A DNA stretch of 64,000 nt from Catellicoccus marimammalium M35/04/3 (GTDB taxonomy: Bacteria > Bacillota > Bacilli > Lactobacillales > Catellicoccaceae): NCBI RefSeq assembly GCF_000313915.1, contig NZ_AMYT01000021.1, positions 62,001 to 126,000 of the forward strand, in the 5' to 3' direction. Positions within the stretch are counted from its first letter, which is position 1. Each line of letters opens with the position of its first letter. Positions 1 through 8,246 of this stretch are shown here, in pieces. The notes below the pieces were generated by a model. The model did no database searches. It worked only from the letters and a program-made list of their open reading frames with translations, and was not told the DNA's origin. Made by a program: the position numbers and the translations under genes.

Positions 1-640
1 TGGGACAAGAAGTCAACAACAACCAAAAGAAAAGACATGGAAACGATTCATTCCGGCGATGATTTTAGTCGTGATTTTCTTGGTCGTAGTTGGTAGTGTG
101 AGCTATGCGTTTATTAGTCAACATAAACGTTTTGAAGCGAATAATGATATGAATGCGGAATATAGTGTAGATAATGAAGTGAAAGAGCCAAAAGAGGCTA
201 AAGAAGAAAAATCTGCACCAAAAGATGCGGAAAAAGAGAAAAAAGAAGAAAAAGCAAAAGAATCTGCAGAAGCAAAGAAAAAAGCAAAAGAAGATAAAGA
301 GAAGAAAAAAGTTAGTGTAGAATCAAAAGCGGTTAGCACTAACCAAATCAATGTCACGGCAAAAGATATTAAAGGAAAAGCAACCATTACTTTAAATGGT
401 AGCGGTGGACGTTGTTGGGTGAGTGCTGTTGCTGGTGGACAATCTTTATTCCAAGGAGTAGTAGAAGCTGGAGCACAACAAACGATTAATGTGCCAGAAG
501 ATACAAAAAATGTCCAATTACAATTAGGAAATGCACCAATGATTGGTGTCCAATTGAATGGTAAAGAAATTAACACCAGCCAACCAACATTATCTAAACA
601 ATTAACCTTAAGCTTTGACTTAAGTTATTTGAAAAATTAA
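1..640 (+). CDS. rodZ: RodZ-like cell-shape/division protein, C-terminal part (5' end outside window)
   Basis: The reading frame is open from base 2, so the gene starts upstream of the window. What is visible is a basic cytoplasmic stretch, one transmembrane helix (MILVVIFLVVVGSVSYAF, coded from base 59), a long Lys/Glu-rich charged linker and a C-terminal beta-rich extracellular domain of DUF4115 type (GRCWVSAVAGG to the end). That order matches RodZ/YmfM, whose N-terminal helix-turn-helix domain would lie upstream. In Firmicutes this gene typically precedes pgsA, as here, with 12 bases between them. RodZ helps position the peripheral or septal wall-synthesis machinery. The ATG at 59 is internal to the protein and is not the real start. 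Confidence 0.85.
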   Translation, partial: GTRSQQQPKEKTWKRFIPAMILVVIFLVVVGSVSYAFISQHKRFEANNDMNAEYSVDNEVKEPKEAKEEKSAPKDAEKEKKEEKAKESAEAKKKAKEDKEKKKVSVESKAVSTNQINVTAKDIKGKATITLNGSGGRCWVSAVAGGQSLFQGVVEAGAQQTINVPEDTKNVQLQLGNAPMIGVQLNGKEINTSQPTLSKQLTLSFDLSYLKN

Positions 641-652
641 GGAGGAACCACT

Positions 653-1234
653 TTGAATTTACCAAATAAATTGACGGTTTTACGTATCTTTTTAATTCCC
701 GTCTTTATGATTTTTGCGCTTGTTCCTTTTCCAATGGGAAGCGTATCTATTTTAGGAACAAAAATTTTAGTGACTCAATTGATTGCCGCACTGATTTTTG
801 CGGTAGCTAGTGTTACCGATTGGTTAGATGGATATTTAGCTCGTCGTGACCATTTAGTTACAAACTTTGGGAAATTTGCGGACCCATTGGCAGATAAAAT
901 GTTAGTAATGACTGCATTTATCTTATTAGTTCAACAAGGAATGGCACCAGGTTGGGTCGTTGCGATTATTGTTTGTCGAGAACTAGCCGTAACTGGATTA
1001 CGTCTAATTTTAGTAGAAGAAGATGGAGAAGTATTAGCCGCAGCTTGGCCAGGAAAAATTAAAACTGCAACACAAATGTTAGCGATTATTTTCCTATACT
1101 TAAACAACGTCTTCTTTAATAACTTACATATTCCAATGGCGCAAATTTTACTTTATGTCTGCTTATTCTTCACTGTTTATTCTGGAATTGAATACTTTGT
1201 GAAAAATAAAGACGTCTTCAAAGGATCAATGTAA
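653..1234 (+). CDS. pgsA: CDP-diacylglycerol--glycerol-3-phosphate 3-phosphatidyltransferase
   Basis: Makes phosphatidylglycerophosphate from CDP-diacylglycerol and glycerol 3-phosphate, the committed step to phosphatidylglycerol and cardiolipin and therefore also the lipid donor for lipoteichoic acid. The 193-residue protein is hydrophobic with several membrane segments. It carries the CDP-alcohol phosphotransferase signature (D-x2-DG-x2-AR-x8-G-x3-D-x3-D) as DWLDGYLARRD followed by GKFADPLADK. Translation starts at a TTG codon 8 bases after GGAGG (641-645). It sits between rodZ and pncC, the common Firmicutes order, and its stop is separated from the pncC ATG by a single base, so the genes are probably one transcript. 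Confidence 0.97.
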   Translation: MNLPNKLTVLRIFLIPVFMIFALVPFPMGSVSILGTKILVTQLIAALIFAVASVTDWLDGYLARRDHLVTNFGKFADPLADKMLVMTAFILLVQQGMAPGWVVAIIVCRELAVTGLRLILVEEDGEVLAAAWPGKIKTATQMLAIIFLYLNNVFFNNLHIPMAQILLYVCLFFTVYSGIEYFVKNKDVFKGSM

Positions 1235-1235
1235 G

Positions 1236-1697
1236 ATGAATTTAGAAGAATGGAAAAACGAATTTGCCAACAAAGGTTGGACGTTAAGTGTCATGGAGAG
1301 TTTGACGGCAGGAGGTTGTCAAGCTCTCCTAGGTTCTATTCCTGGGATTTCTGCTGTCTTTAAAGGTGGAGGCGTATCTTACACAAATGAAGCGAAAATG
1401 AAATTTGGTGTCTCCAAAGAGGTTTTGGCTACCAAAGGGGCAATTAGTGCTGAATGTGCCAAAGAAATGGCAGAAGCCATTCGCCAATTTATGGGAACCA
1501 CTTGGGGATTGAGTATGACAGGAGTCGCTGGACCGACAAAGGCAGAAGGAAAACCAGTAGGTACGGTTTTTATCGGTTTAAGTAACGGAGAAACCACTAA
1601 AGTTTGGCAAGAACATTTTTCTGGATCTCGAGCAGAAATCCAGCAACAAACGATTACTGCAGCTTGTCGCCATTTAATGGAAACAAGTATAAAATAA
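1236..1697 (+). CDS. pncC: Stand-alone CinA C-terminal domain (NMN amidohydrolase, PncC type)
   Basis: The 153 residues correspond only to the CinA/PncC domain, which deamidates nicotinamide mononucleotide to nicotinate mononucleotide in pyridine nucleotide recycling. Seen: the ESLTAGG segment at residues 21-27 with the conserved Ser/Thr, the YTNEAK segment, GVAGP and PVGTVF blocks, all typical of PncC. Bacillus and enterococcal CinA proteins are usually more than 400 residues with an N-terminal MoCF/COG1058 domain; that half is absent, and pgsA ends one base before the ATG, so there is no room for it. The gene keeps the usual pgsA-cinA-recA position, which suggests loss of the N-terminal half in place. 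An AAGGA ribosome site lies inside the pgsA end. Confidence 0.9.
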   Translation: MNLEEWKNEFANKGWTLSVMESLTAGGCQALLGSIPGISAVFKGGGVSYTNEAKMKFGVSKEVLATKGAISAECAKEMAEAIRQFMGTTWGLSMTGVAGPTKAEGKPVGTVFIGLSNGETTKVWQEHFSGSRAEIQQQTITAACRHLMETSIK

Positions 1698-1718
1698 AAA
1701 AGGAAAGAGGGGAAAGTT

Positions 1719-2786
1719 ATGGCAAAAAAAGAATTAGATAGTCGTGAGCAAGCACTAGAAGCTGCGATGAAAGAAATTGAAAAAGAATATGGTAAAGGCT
1801 CTGTCATGCGTTTAGGAGATAAAGCCAATACACAAATTGATACCATTTCTTCTGGCTCTTTAAAAATTGATGAAATTTTAGGAGTAGGTGGTTTCCCACG
1901 TGGCCGTATTATTGAAATTTATGGGCCAGAAAGTTCAGGGAAAACTACCTTTGCGTTACATGCGATTGCTGAAGCACAAAAAAATGGCGGGAAAGCAGCC
2001 TTTATTGATGCAGAACACGCATTAGATCCTGTATATGCTCAAAAATTAGGAGTTAAAATTGAAGATTTGATTTTATCTCAACCTGATACTGGAGAACAAG
2101 GATTAGAAATTGCAGATACATTAATTTCTAGTGGAGCGATTGATATTATCGTTATCGACTCTGTAGCAGCCTTAGTTCCACGTAGCGAGATTGAAGGAGA
2201 AATGGGCGATACTCATGTAGGGTTACAAGCTCGTTTAATGTCACAAGCGTTACGTAAATTATCTGGGGTGATTAATAAAACAAAAACGGTTGCGATTTTC
2301 ATCAACCAATTGCGTGAAAAAGTAGGCGTAATGTACGGAAACCCAGAAGTTACTACGGGTGGACGTGCGCTGAAATTCTACTCTACGATTCGTATGGAAG
2401 TTCGTCGTGGAGAAGCAATTAAAGATGGTACAGAACAAATTGGTAGCAAAGCCAAAGTGAAAATTGTGAAAAATAAAGTAGCACCACCATTCAAAACTAC
2501 AGAAGTAGACATTATGTATGGAGAAGGAATTTCTCGTATCGGTGAATTATTAGATGTAGCGGTCGATAAAGATATCGTGAATAAGAGTGGAGCTTGGTTT
2601 AGCTACAAAGACGAACGCATTGGTCAAGGTCGGGAAAATGCGAAGAAATACATTTTAGAGCATGAAGACATGCACCAAGAAATTTACGATCGTGTTCGTG
2701 CTGCTCTTTTAGGAACGGGAGAAGAAGATGAAAAAGAAGTGGAACCCGTTGTAACAGAAGAAACGTTAGAAATTTCAGAAGATTAA
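1719..2786 (+). CDS. recA: Recombinase RecA
   Basis: RecA coats single-stranded DNA, drives homologous strand exchange and stimulates LexA-type self-cleavage. The 355-residue protein has the Walker A motif GPESSGKT at 69-76, the [12 protein letters not shown] Walker B region, the [16 protein letters not shown] region (L2 area) and an acidic C-terminal tail, all standard. Start ATG follows AAGGAAAGAGGGGAAAG. It lies 21 bases after pncC, and no separate promoter or clear LexA/DinR box was seen in that short gap, so it is probably read through from the pgsA-pncC transcript. A strong terminator follows. Confidence 0.98.
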   Translation: MAKKELDSREQALEAAMKEIEKEYGKGSVMRLGDKANTQIDTISSGSLKIDEILGVGGFPRGRIIEIYGPESSGKTTFALHAIAEAQKNGGKAAFIDAEHALDPVYAQKLGVKIEDLILSQPDTGEQGLEIADTLISSGAIDIIVIDSVAALVPRSEIEGEMGDTHVGLQARLMSQALRKLSGVINKTKTVAIFINQLREKVGVMYGNPEVTTGGRALKFYSTIRMEVRRGEAIKDGTEQIGSKAKVKIVKNKVAPPFKTTEVDIMYGEGISRIGELLDVAVDKDIVNKSGAWFSYKDERIGQGRENAKKYILEHEDMHQEIYDRVRAALLGTGEEDEKEVEPVVTEETLEISED

Positions 2787-2790
2787 GAGA

Positions 2791-2825
2791 AAACTCTAAG
2801 GAATTTTTCCTTAGAGTTTTTCTTT
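2791..2825 (+). terminator. Rho-independent terminator after recA
   Basis: A 12-bp perfect stem (2791-2802 with 2808-2819), 5-base loop and T-rich tail directly after the recA stop. Confidence 0.93.
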
Positions 2826-2842
2826 TGTTTATGGATAAATAA

Positions 2843-2871
2843 TTGACCAATAAGCGGGTAACGATTAAAAT
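2843..2871 (+). promoter_or_regulatory. Sigma-A type promoter of rny
   Basis: TTGACC at 2843-2848, 17-base spacer, TAAAAT at 2866-2871, located after the recA terminator and about 37 bases before the rny start. Confidence 0.7.
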
Positions 2872-2907
2872 AAAACATGTACATAAAACAAATGAGGTGG
2901 ATGAATA

Positions 2908-4467
2908 ATGACAATAATTATCCTTCTCGTTGCGATTATCGTTGCAATCGCTATGTTTTTTGTCGGGAAAAATGTCGCTGATAAAAAACATACAGAACAA
3001 TTAGCAGCAGCGAATGCTAGTGCGGAGTCCATCGTTGAACAAGGACGCCAAGAAGCTGCGACGTTAAAAAAAGAAGCGTTATTAGAAGCAAAAGAAGAAA
3101 ATCAACGCTATCGTGAATCTGTAGAATCAGAATTACGTGAACGTCGCTTAGAAATGAAAACGCAAGAAGCACGTCTGACCCAAAGAGAAGAAAATTTGGA
3201 TCGTAAAGATACAACGTTAGAAAAACGCGAAACGTCTTTAGAAGAAAAAGAAAATAAACTTGATGCTCGTCAACGCCTAGTAGAAGCCAACGAGAAAAAA
3301 ATGGAAGAACTCGTCGCTCAACAAAAAGCGAAATTGGAAGAAATTGCTCAGTTAAGTAATGCTGAAGCCAAAGTGCAAATTATGACTGAAGCAAAAGCAG
3401 AAATGACTCATGAATTAGCTGTAATGGTAAAAGAAGAAGAACAAAACGCTCGCGATAATGCAGACCGTATTGCTCGTAATATCGTCGCTATGGCAATCCA
3501 ACGCTGTTCGGCTGATTCAGTATCAGAAACAACAGTATCGGTTGTTTCTCTGCCAAATGACGAAATGAAAGGACGTATTATCGGACGTGAAGGTCGTAAT
3601 ATCCGTACGTTAGAAACGTTAACTGGGATTGACTTAATCATTGATGATACGCCGGAAGCGGTCGTTTTATCTGGCTTTGACCCTGTGCGTCGTGAAATTG
3701 CCCGTATTGCCTTAGAAAAACTAATTCAAGACGGTCGTATTCACCCTGCTCGTATTGAAGAAATGGTCGAAAAAGCGAGAAAAGAAATGGATGAACGCAT
3801 TCGTCATTACGGAGAAGAAGCTATCTTTGATCTAGGATTGCACGCGATGCATCCAGATTTAGTAAAAATTGTCGGCCGTATGCATTTCCGTACAAGTTAT
3901 GGCCAAAATGCATTGGATCATTCTATTGAAGTGGCTCGCCTTGCAGGAATGATTGCGGCAGAATTGGGCGAAGATACAACCTTAGCAAAACGTGCTGGTT
4001 TACTTCATGATATCGGTAAAGCCGTCGACCATGAAGTAGAAGGCTCTCACGTAGAAATTGGGGTAGATTTAGCAACTAAATATGGTGAATGTGAAGAGGT
4101 AATTAACTCTATTGAATCTCACCATGGAGATGTAGAAGCTACTTCTGTTATTTCTGTGATTGTAGCAGCTGCAGATGCCTTATCTGCCGCTCGTCCAGGA
4201 GCACGTAGTGAATCATTAGAAAACTACATTCATCGTCTAGAACGCTTAGAAGGCATTGCCAATAGCTTTGAAGGAGTAGAAGAAAGCTTTGCCATTCAAG
4301 CGGGTCGTGAAATCCGTATTATGGTAAAACCAGATATGGTTTCTGATGATGAAGCTGTGTTATTAGTCCAAGAAATTCGTCGTCGTATTGAAGAGGAATT
4401 AGAATATCCAGGACATATTAAAGTAACCGTAATTCGTGAAACACGCGCGATTGATTTTGCAAAATAA
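2908..4467 (+). CDS. rny: Ribonuclease Y
   Basis: Membrane-anchored endoribonuclease that initiates decay and processing of many mRNAs in Firmicutes. The 519 residues show the family architecture in order: an N-terminal transmembrane helix ([18 protein letters not shown]), a long Glu/Lys/Arg-rich coiled coil to about residue 190, a KH RNA-binding domain with [15 protein letters not shown] near 225, and an HD catalytic domain with [12 protein letters not shown] near 370. Length is typical. It has its own promoter and terminator. Two Ric-type accessory proteins known in B. subtilis to act with RNase Y are also encoded in this window (YmcA-like at 5302, RicT at 26913). Confidence 0.97.
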   Translation: MTIIILLVAIIVAIAMFFVGKNVADKKHTEQLAAANASAESIVEQGRQEAATLKKEALLEAKEENQRYRESVESELRERRLEMKTQEARLTQREENLDRKDTTLEKRETSLEEKENKLDARQRLVEANEKKMEELVAQQKAKLEEIAQLSNAEAKVQIMTEAKAEMTHELAVMVKEEEQNARDNADRIARNIVAMAIQRCSADSVSETTVSVVSLPNDEMKGRIIGREGRNIRTLETLTGIDLIIDDTPEAVVLSGFDPVRREIARIALEKLIQDGRIHPARIEEMVEKARKEMDERIRHYGEEAIFDLGLHAMHPDLVKIVGRMHFRTSYGQNALDHSIEVARLAGMIAAELGEDTTLAKRAGLLHDIGKAVDHEVEGSHVEIGVDLATKYGECEEVINSIESHHGDVEATSVISVIVAAADALSAARPGARSESLENYIHRLERLEGIANSFEGVEESFAIQAGREIRIMVKPDMVSDDEAVLLVQEIRRRIEEELEYPGHIKVTVIRETRAIDFAK

Positions 4468-4472
4468 AAATG

Positions 4473-4510
4473 AACAGGATTTTAGAATTTCTAAAATCCT
4501 GTTTTTATTT
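4473..4510 (+). terminator. Rho-independent terminator after rny
   Basis: 14-bp stem (4473-4486 with 4490-4503), 3-base loop and a following T-rich run. It lies between rny and ymdB, so ymdB depends on read-through or a promoter not identified. Confidence 0.9.
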
Positions 4511-4525
4511 AGAAGGGGAAGAAAA

Positions 4526-5311
4526 ATGAGAATATTATTTGTCGGAGATGTGGTAGGCCTGCCAGGGCAAGAGATGATTCAACGTCATTTAGGAGCGCTA
4601 AAGCGAGAATTACGACCACAGTTGACGATTGTAAATGGGGAAAATGCGGCACTCAATGGACGAGGAATTACCAAGGACATTTATAAAAAATTATTACAAG
4701 AAGGGGCCGATGTCGTTACATTAGGAAACCATGCCTGGGACCAAAAGGAAACAAAAGAATGGATTGATGAAGCGAAAAAAATCGTGCGCCCATTAAATTA
4801 TCCTGTGTCTTATGGTCAAGGAAGTGTTGTTGTGAACGTAAATGGTGTCAAAGTACAAGTCATCAACGCTCAAGGAAGAACGTTTATGTTGCCTTTAGAT
4901 GACCCATTTTTAGCTGTGGAAAAAGAAATAGAGAGAGAAAAGGAAGCAGAGATTATTTTTGTCGATTTTCATGCTGAAACAACAAGCGAAAAACAAGCTT
5001 TTGCGCATTATTTTGATGGAAGAGTAACTGCAGTTTGTGGTACACATACTCATGTCCAAACCAATGACGCTCGTTGTCTACCAAAAGGGACCGCTTATGT
5101 AACGGATGTGGGTATGACAGGACCAGAAGATGGTATTTTAGGAATGAAAAAAGAACCAGTTATTGAGCGCTTTTTAACCAATTTACCACAACGTTTTGAA
5201 GTGGAAACCTCAGGTACACGAGTGTTAAGTTATGCTGTGATTGATATTGATGACAAAACAAAACAAGCGAAAAAAATCGAAGTACAAAGGATTGTAGAAC
5301 CATGGAATTAG
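4526..5311 (+). CDS. ymdB: YmdB family metallophosphoesterase
   Basis: YmdB-type enzymes hydrolyse 2',3'-cyclic nucleotides and in Bacillus affect RNase Y-dependent mRNA levels and biofilm/sporulation decisions. The 261-residue protein begins MRILFVGDVVG, with the metal-binding Asp in the first strand, then NGENAA, LGNHAWD and the FVDFHAET and GTHTHVQT blocks that complete the dinuclear metal site. The ATG at 4526 is preceded by AGAAGGGGAA and gives the canonical N-terminus; the frame is open further upstream but that stretch runs through the rny terminator. Directly downstream of rny as in Bacillus; overlaps the next gene by 10 bases. Confidence 0.94.
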   Translation: MRILFVGDVVGLPGQEMIQRHLGALKRELRPQLTIVNGENAALNGRGITKDIYKKLLQEGADVVTLGNHAWDQKETKEWIDEAKKIVRPLNYPVSYGQGSVVVNVNGVKVQVINAQGRTFMLPLDDPFLAVEKEIEREKEAEIIFVDFHAETTSEKQAFAHYFDGRVTAVCGTHTHVQTNDARCLPKGTAYVTDVGMTGPEDGILGMKKEPVIERFLTNLPQRFEVETSGTRVLSYAVIDIDDKTKQAKKIEVQRIVEPWN

Positions 5312-5643
5312 AAATTGAAAAGGCATTAGATGTGATTTGTGCTCAATTAAAAGAAAATGAAGTGGTGAAAAATTACCAAAATGCTAAAGCAGAAGTCTTA
5401 GCCGAAGAAGAAGTGGTCGAGCTACAAAAAGAAGTAGAACATTGGCAAAAAGAAATCGTGCAAAGTGATTATTTTGCTAAGCCAGAAGCTAAAAAAGTAG
5501 CTCATCAAAAAGCAGATGAAGAAATGAATCGATTACAAGAAACGATTGAGGTGCAATCCTATCAAGCTGCTCTACAAGAGGCAAATGACTTGGTACAAGC
5601 GTTAACGAAACGTTTAGAAGAAAACTTGGAGGAACCATTATGA
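5302..5643 (+). CDS. ymcA: YlbF/YmcA family protein (RicA-like)
   Basis: A 113-residue, highly charged, mostly helical protein of the YlbF/YmcA (DUF964) family. In B. subtilis YmcA (RicA) joins YlbF (RicF) and YaaT (RicT) in an iron-sulfur-containing complex that partners RNase Y and affects competence, biofilm and sporulation. Placement between ymdB and mutS matches the region of Bacillus ymcA. Only one cysteine is visible (DVICAQLK, near residue 13) and no C-terminal cysteine cluster is present, so a cluster-binding role here is doubtful. Its start overlaps the end of ymdB and its stop overlaps the mutS start (ATGA). YlbF versus YmcA orthology cannot be settled from the sequence alone. Confidence 0.8.
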   Translation: MELEIEKALDVICAQLKENEVVKNYQNAKAEVLAEEEVVELQKEVEHWQKEIVQSDYFAKPEAKKVAHQKADEEMNRLQETIEVQSYQAALQEANDLVQALTKRLEENLEEPL

Positions 5644-8246
5644 GTCAAAAACAAACCCCAATGATTCAGCAATATCTTGCGGAAAAAGAAAAACAACCCG
5701 ATGCGTTTTTATTTTTCCGGGTGGGGGATTTTTATGAAATGTTTTTTGAAGATGCTAAAAAGGCATCTCAATTACTAGAACTAACTTTAACTGCGAAAAA
5801 CAAAAATACGGATAATCCAATTCCCATGTGTGGAGTTCCTCATCATTCGGTACAGAGCTATATCGACACGCTTGTCGATCAAGGATATAAAGTGGCCATC
5901 TGTGATCAAGTAGAAACGCCACAAGATACAAAAGAAATGCTAAAACGAGAAATCGTCCAAGTGGTGACTCCAGGAACAAAAATTGACCAAGAACGAGGCG
6001 AAAATAACTACTTAACTTGTATTGAAACGAGTAGCCAAGGGTATGTCTTAAGCTATGTCGACCTTGGGACTGGAGAATTACAGTGTACAGAATTAGAAAC
6101 AGAAGAAGAAGTTATCAATGAATGTGGACAACTCCAAACAAAAGAAGTAGTGCGAGTACACCCCTTGCCTACGTCTTTAGAAGAAAAATTAAAAGAACGA
6201 TTCTCTTTAATTTTTTCTGACCATGAGGCAGGAGAAATCAGTCGTTGGTCTTCTTTATTAGAAAACATTGTTCGACCAGAATTACGCCAATGTATCGCGG
6301 ATTTATTAGGGTATGTCGCCGACACGCAACAATGTAATTTGGATCATTTACAACCAGCACAGTATTACCAAGTCGATTTTTATTTACAAATGGATTATTA
6401 TTCTAAATTCAATTTAGAGTTGAAAAAGACCATCCGTACAGGAAAAGCGGAAGGAACGCTGTTTTGGTTATTAAATGAAACAAAGACGGCAATGGGAAAA
6501 CGTCAATTACAACGTTGGATTGACCGTCCACTCGTTAAAAAAGCAGAAATTGTAGCTCGCCAAGAACAGGTTCAAATCTTGATGGACCATTACTTTGAGC
6601 GTCAACGCTTAGTGGAATGCTTTAAAGGAATTTATGACTTAGAACGTTTAGTCAGTAAAGTCGCATTGGGACGAGTAAATGCTAGAGAATTAGGACAATT
6701 AAAACAAAGTTTACAATATTTACCAGAAATTATTGATCTTCTAGAAGAAATGGAAATTCCTACGGTGAAGCATTGGAAAGGCTATCTTCCTTCTTTGATG
6801 GAATTGACGGATGAATTAGAACAAGCCTTAGTTGAAGATTTACCGCTATCAACACAAGAAGGAGGCATGATCCGCAAAGGATATGATGCCACACTCGACC
6901 AATATATTGAAGCGACTGAAAATGGAGTGCAGTGGATTTTAGAATTAGAAGCCAAAGAGCGTGAAAAAACAGGAGTGAAAAATTTACGCATCAAGTTTAA
7001 TAATAATAGTGGTTATTATATTGAGGTTTCTAAAGCAGCCGCCAAACAAATTACTGATGAGCGTTACATCAAAAAGCAAACTTTAGCCAATAGTGAACGC
7101 TTCTCAACCGTTGAGTTAAAAGACTTAGAAAAAGTACTACTAGAAGCGAAAACTAAACGAATTGAACGAGAATATGAGTTATTTGTGACTTTAAGAGAAA
7201 AAGTAAAAGCGCAAGGTCCATGGTTACAGCGTGTCGCAGAAGAAATTGCGACGTTAGATGTGCTACAATCTTTTGCTGTACTAGCAGAAGAGCGCAACTA
7301 TTGTCGTCCAACGTTCAATGAAGAACATGAATTAAAGATTATTGATGGGCGCCATCCGGTCATTGAAAAAGTAATGGGAAGTAATGAATACGTACCTAAT
7401 GATATTGTGATGGATAAAAATACTTACGAATTATTAATCACAGGTCCGAATATGTCAGGGAAAAGTACGTATATGCGTCAATTAGCATTGACGGTCATTA
7501 TGGCACAAATGGGTTCTTTTGTTCCAGCAAGTCAGGCGAAGTTACCTTTATTTGACCAAATTTTCACTCGTATTGGGGCTTCGGATGATTTATATTCTGG
7601 AAAAAGTACTTTCATGGTTGAAATGATGGAAGCTAGTGAAGCTCTAAGAAAAGCTACTCCAGATAGCTTACTATTGTTTGATGAACTAGGAAGAGGAACT
7701 GCTACCTTTGATGGAATGGCACTCGCTCAAGCTATCATTGAATATATTCAACAGCGCGTAAAAGCGAAAACTCTATTTTCTACACACTATCATGAATTAA
7801 CGGTGTTAGCCGATCAGTTTTCAGAGATTAAAAATATTCATGTCAGTGCGAAAGAAGAAAATGGACAATTAATCTTTTTACATAAAATGCAACCAGGAGC
7901 AGCAAGTCAATCTTATGGTATTGAAGTAGCTCGCTTAGCTCAATTACCAGAAGAATTACTGATACGAGCAGAAGCGATTTTACAAGAGCTTGAAAGTAAA
8001 GAAATGACTTCTACTGTTGTCGACACAGTTCAAGAAACAAAACAGGAAAACATAGATAGTTCTAAGGAAGACACCATGTCGACTGTCGATATGGTAGCAG
8101 AAGAACAACTTTCTTTATTTCAAGAAGAAGAAGAAAAAGTACCTGATTTTTGTCAGGAATTAGAACAATTAGATTTAATGCAAACGACTCCTTTAGATGC
8201 ATTACTATTATTGCATCGTTGGCAAAAAGAATGGAGAGAACGTTAA
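5640..8246 (+). CDS. mutS: DNA mismatch repair protein MutS
   Basis: Recognises mismatches and small loops and recruits MutL. 868 residues with the mismatch-reading Phe-x-Glu in GDFYEMFFED near residue 38, connector, lever and clamp domains, then the ATPase with Walker A GPNMSGKST near 607, the LLLFDELGRGTATFDG Walker B/signature region and FSTHYHEL. The C-terminal tail is acidic and low-complexity before a last helical segment. ATG overlaps the preceding stop (ATGA) and is preceded by GGAGG; the stop overlaps the mutL start by one base, so ymcA-mutS-mutL are translationally coupled. Confidence 0.98.
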   Translation: MSQKQTPMIQQYLAEKEKQPDAFLFFRVGDFYEMFFEDAKKASQLLELTLTAKNKNTDNPIPMCGVPHHSVQSYIDTLVDQGYKVAICDQVETPQDTKEMLKREIVQVVTPGTKIDQERGENNYLTCIETSSQGYVLSYVDLGTGELQCTELETEEEVINECGQLQTKEVVRVHPLPTSLEEKLKERFSLIFSDHEAGEISRWSSLLENIVRPELRQCIADLLGYVADTQQCNLDHLQPAQYYQVDFYLQMDYYSKFNLELKKTIRTGKAEGTLFWLLNETKTAMGKRQLQRWIDRPLVKKAEIVARQEQVQILMDHYFERQRLVECFKGIYDLERLVSKVALGRVNARELGQLKQSLQYLPEIIDLLEEMEIPTVKHWKGYLPSLMELTDELEQALVEDLPLSTQEGGMIRKGYDATLDQYIEATENGVQWILELEAKEREKTGVKNLRIKFNNNSGYYIEVSKAAAKQITDERYIKKQTLANSERFSTVELKDLEKVLLEAKTKRIEREYELFVTLREKVKAQGPWLQRVAEEIATLDVLQSFAVLAEERNYCRPTFNEEHELKIIDGRHPVIEKVMGSNEYVPNDIVMDKNTYELLITGPNMSGKSTYMRQLALTVIMAQMGSFVPASQAKLPLFDQIFTRIGASDDLYSGKSTFMVEMMEASEALRKATPDSLLLFDELGRGTATFDGMALAQAIIEYIQQRVKAKTLFSTHYHELTVLADQFSEIKNIHVSAKEENGQLIFLHKMQPGAASQSYGIEVARLAQLPEELLIRAEAILQELESKEMTSTVVDTVQETKQENIDSSKEDTMSTVDMVAEEQLSLFQEEEEKVPDFCQELEQLDLMQTTPLDALLLLHRWQKEWRER

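Noticed and set aside
2787-2907. LexA/DinR box around recA
   Set aside because: No clear GAAC-N4-GTTC type site was found in the short upstream gap or after recA; long-range sites could not be excluded.
4436-4525. N-terminal extension of ymdB
   Set aside because: It would be translated through the end of rny and the rny terminator; the ATG at 4526 has a good ribosome site and the family N-terminus.
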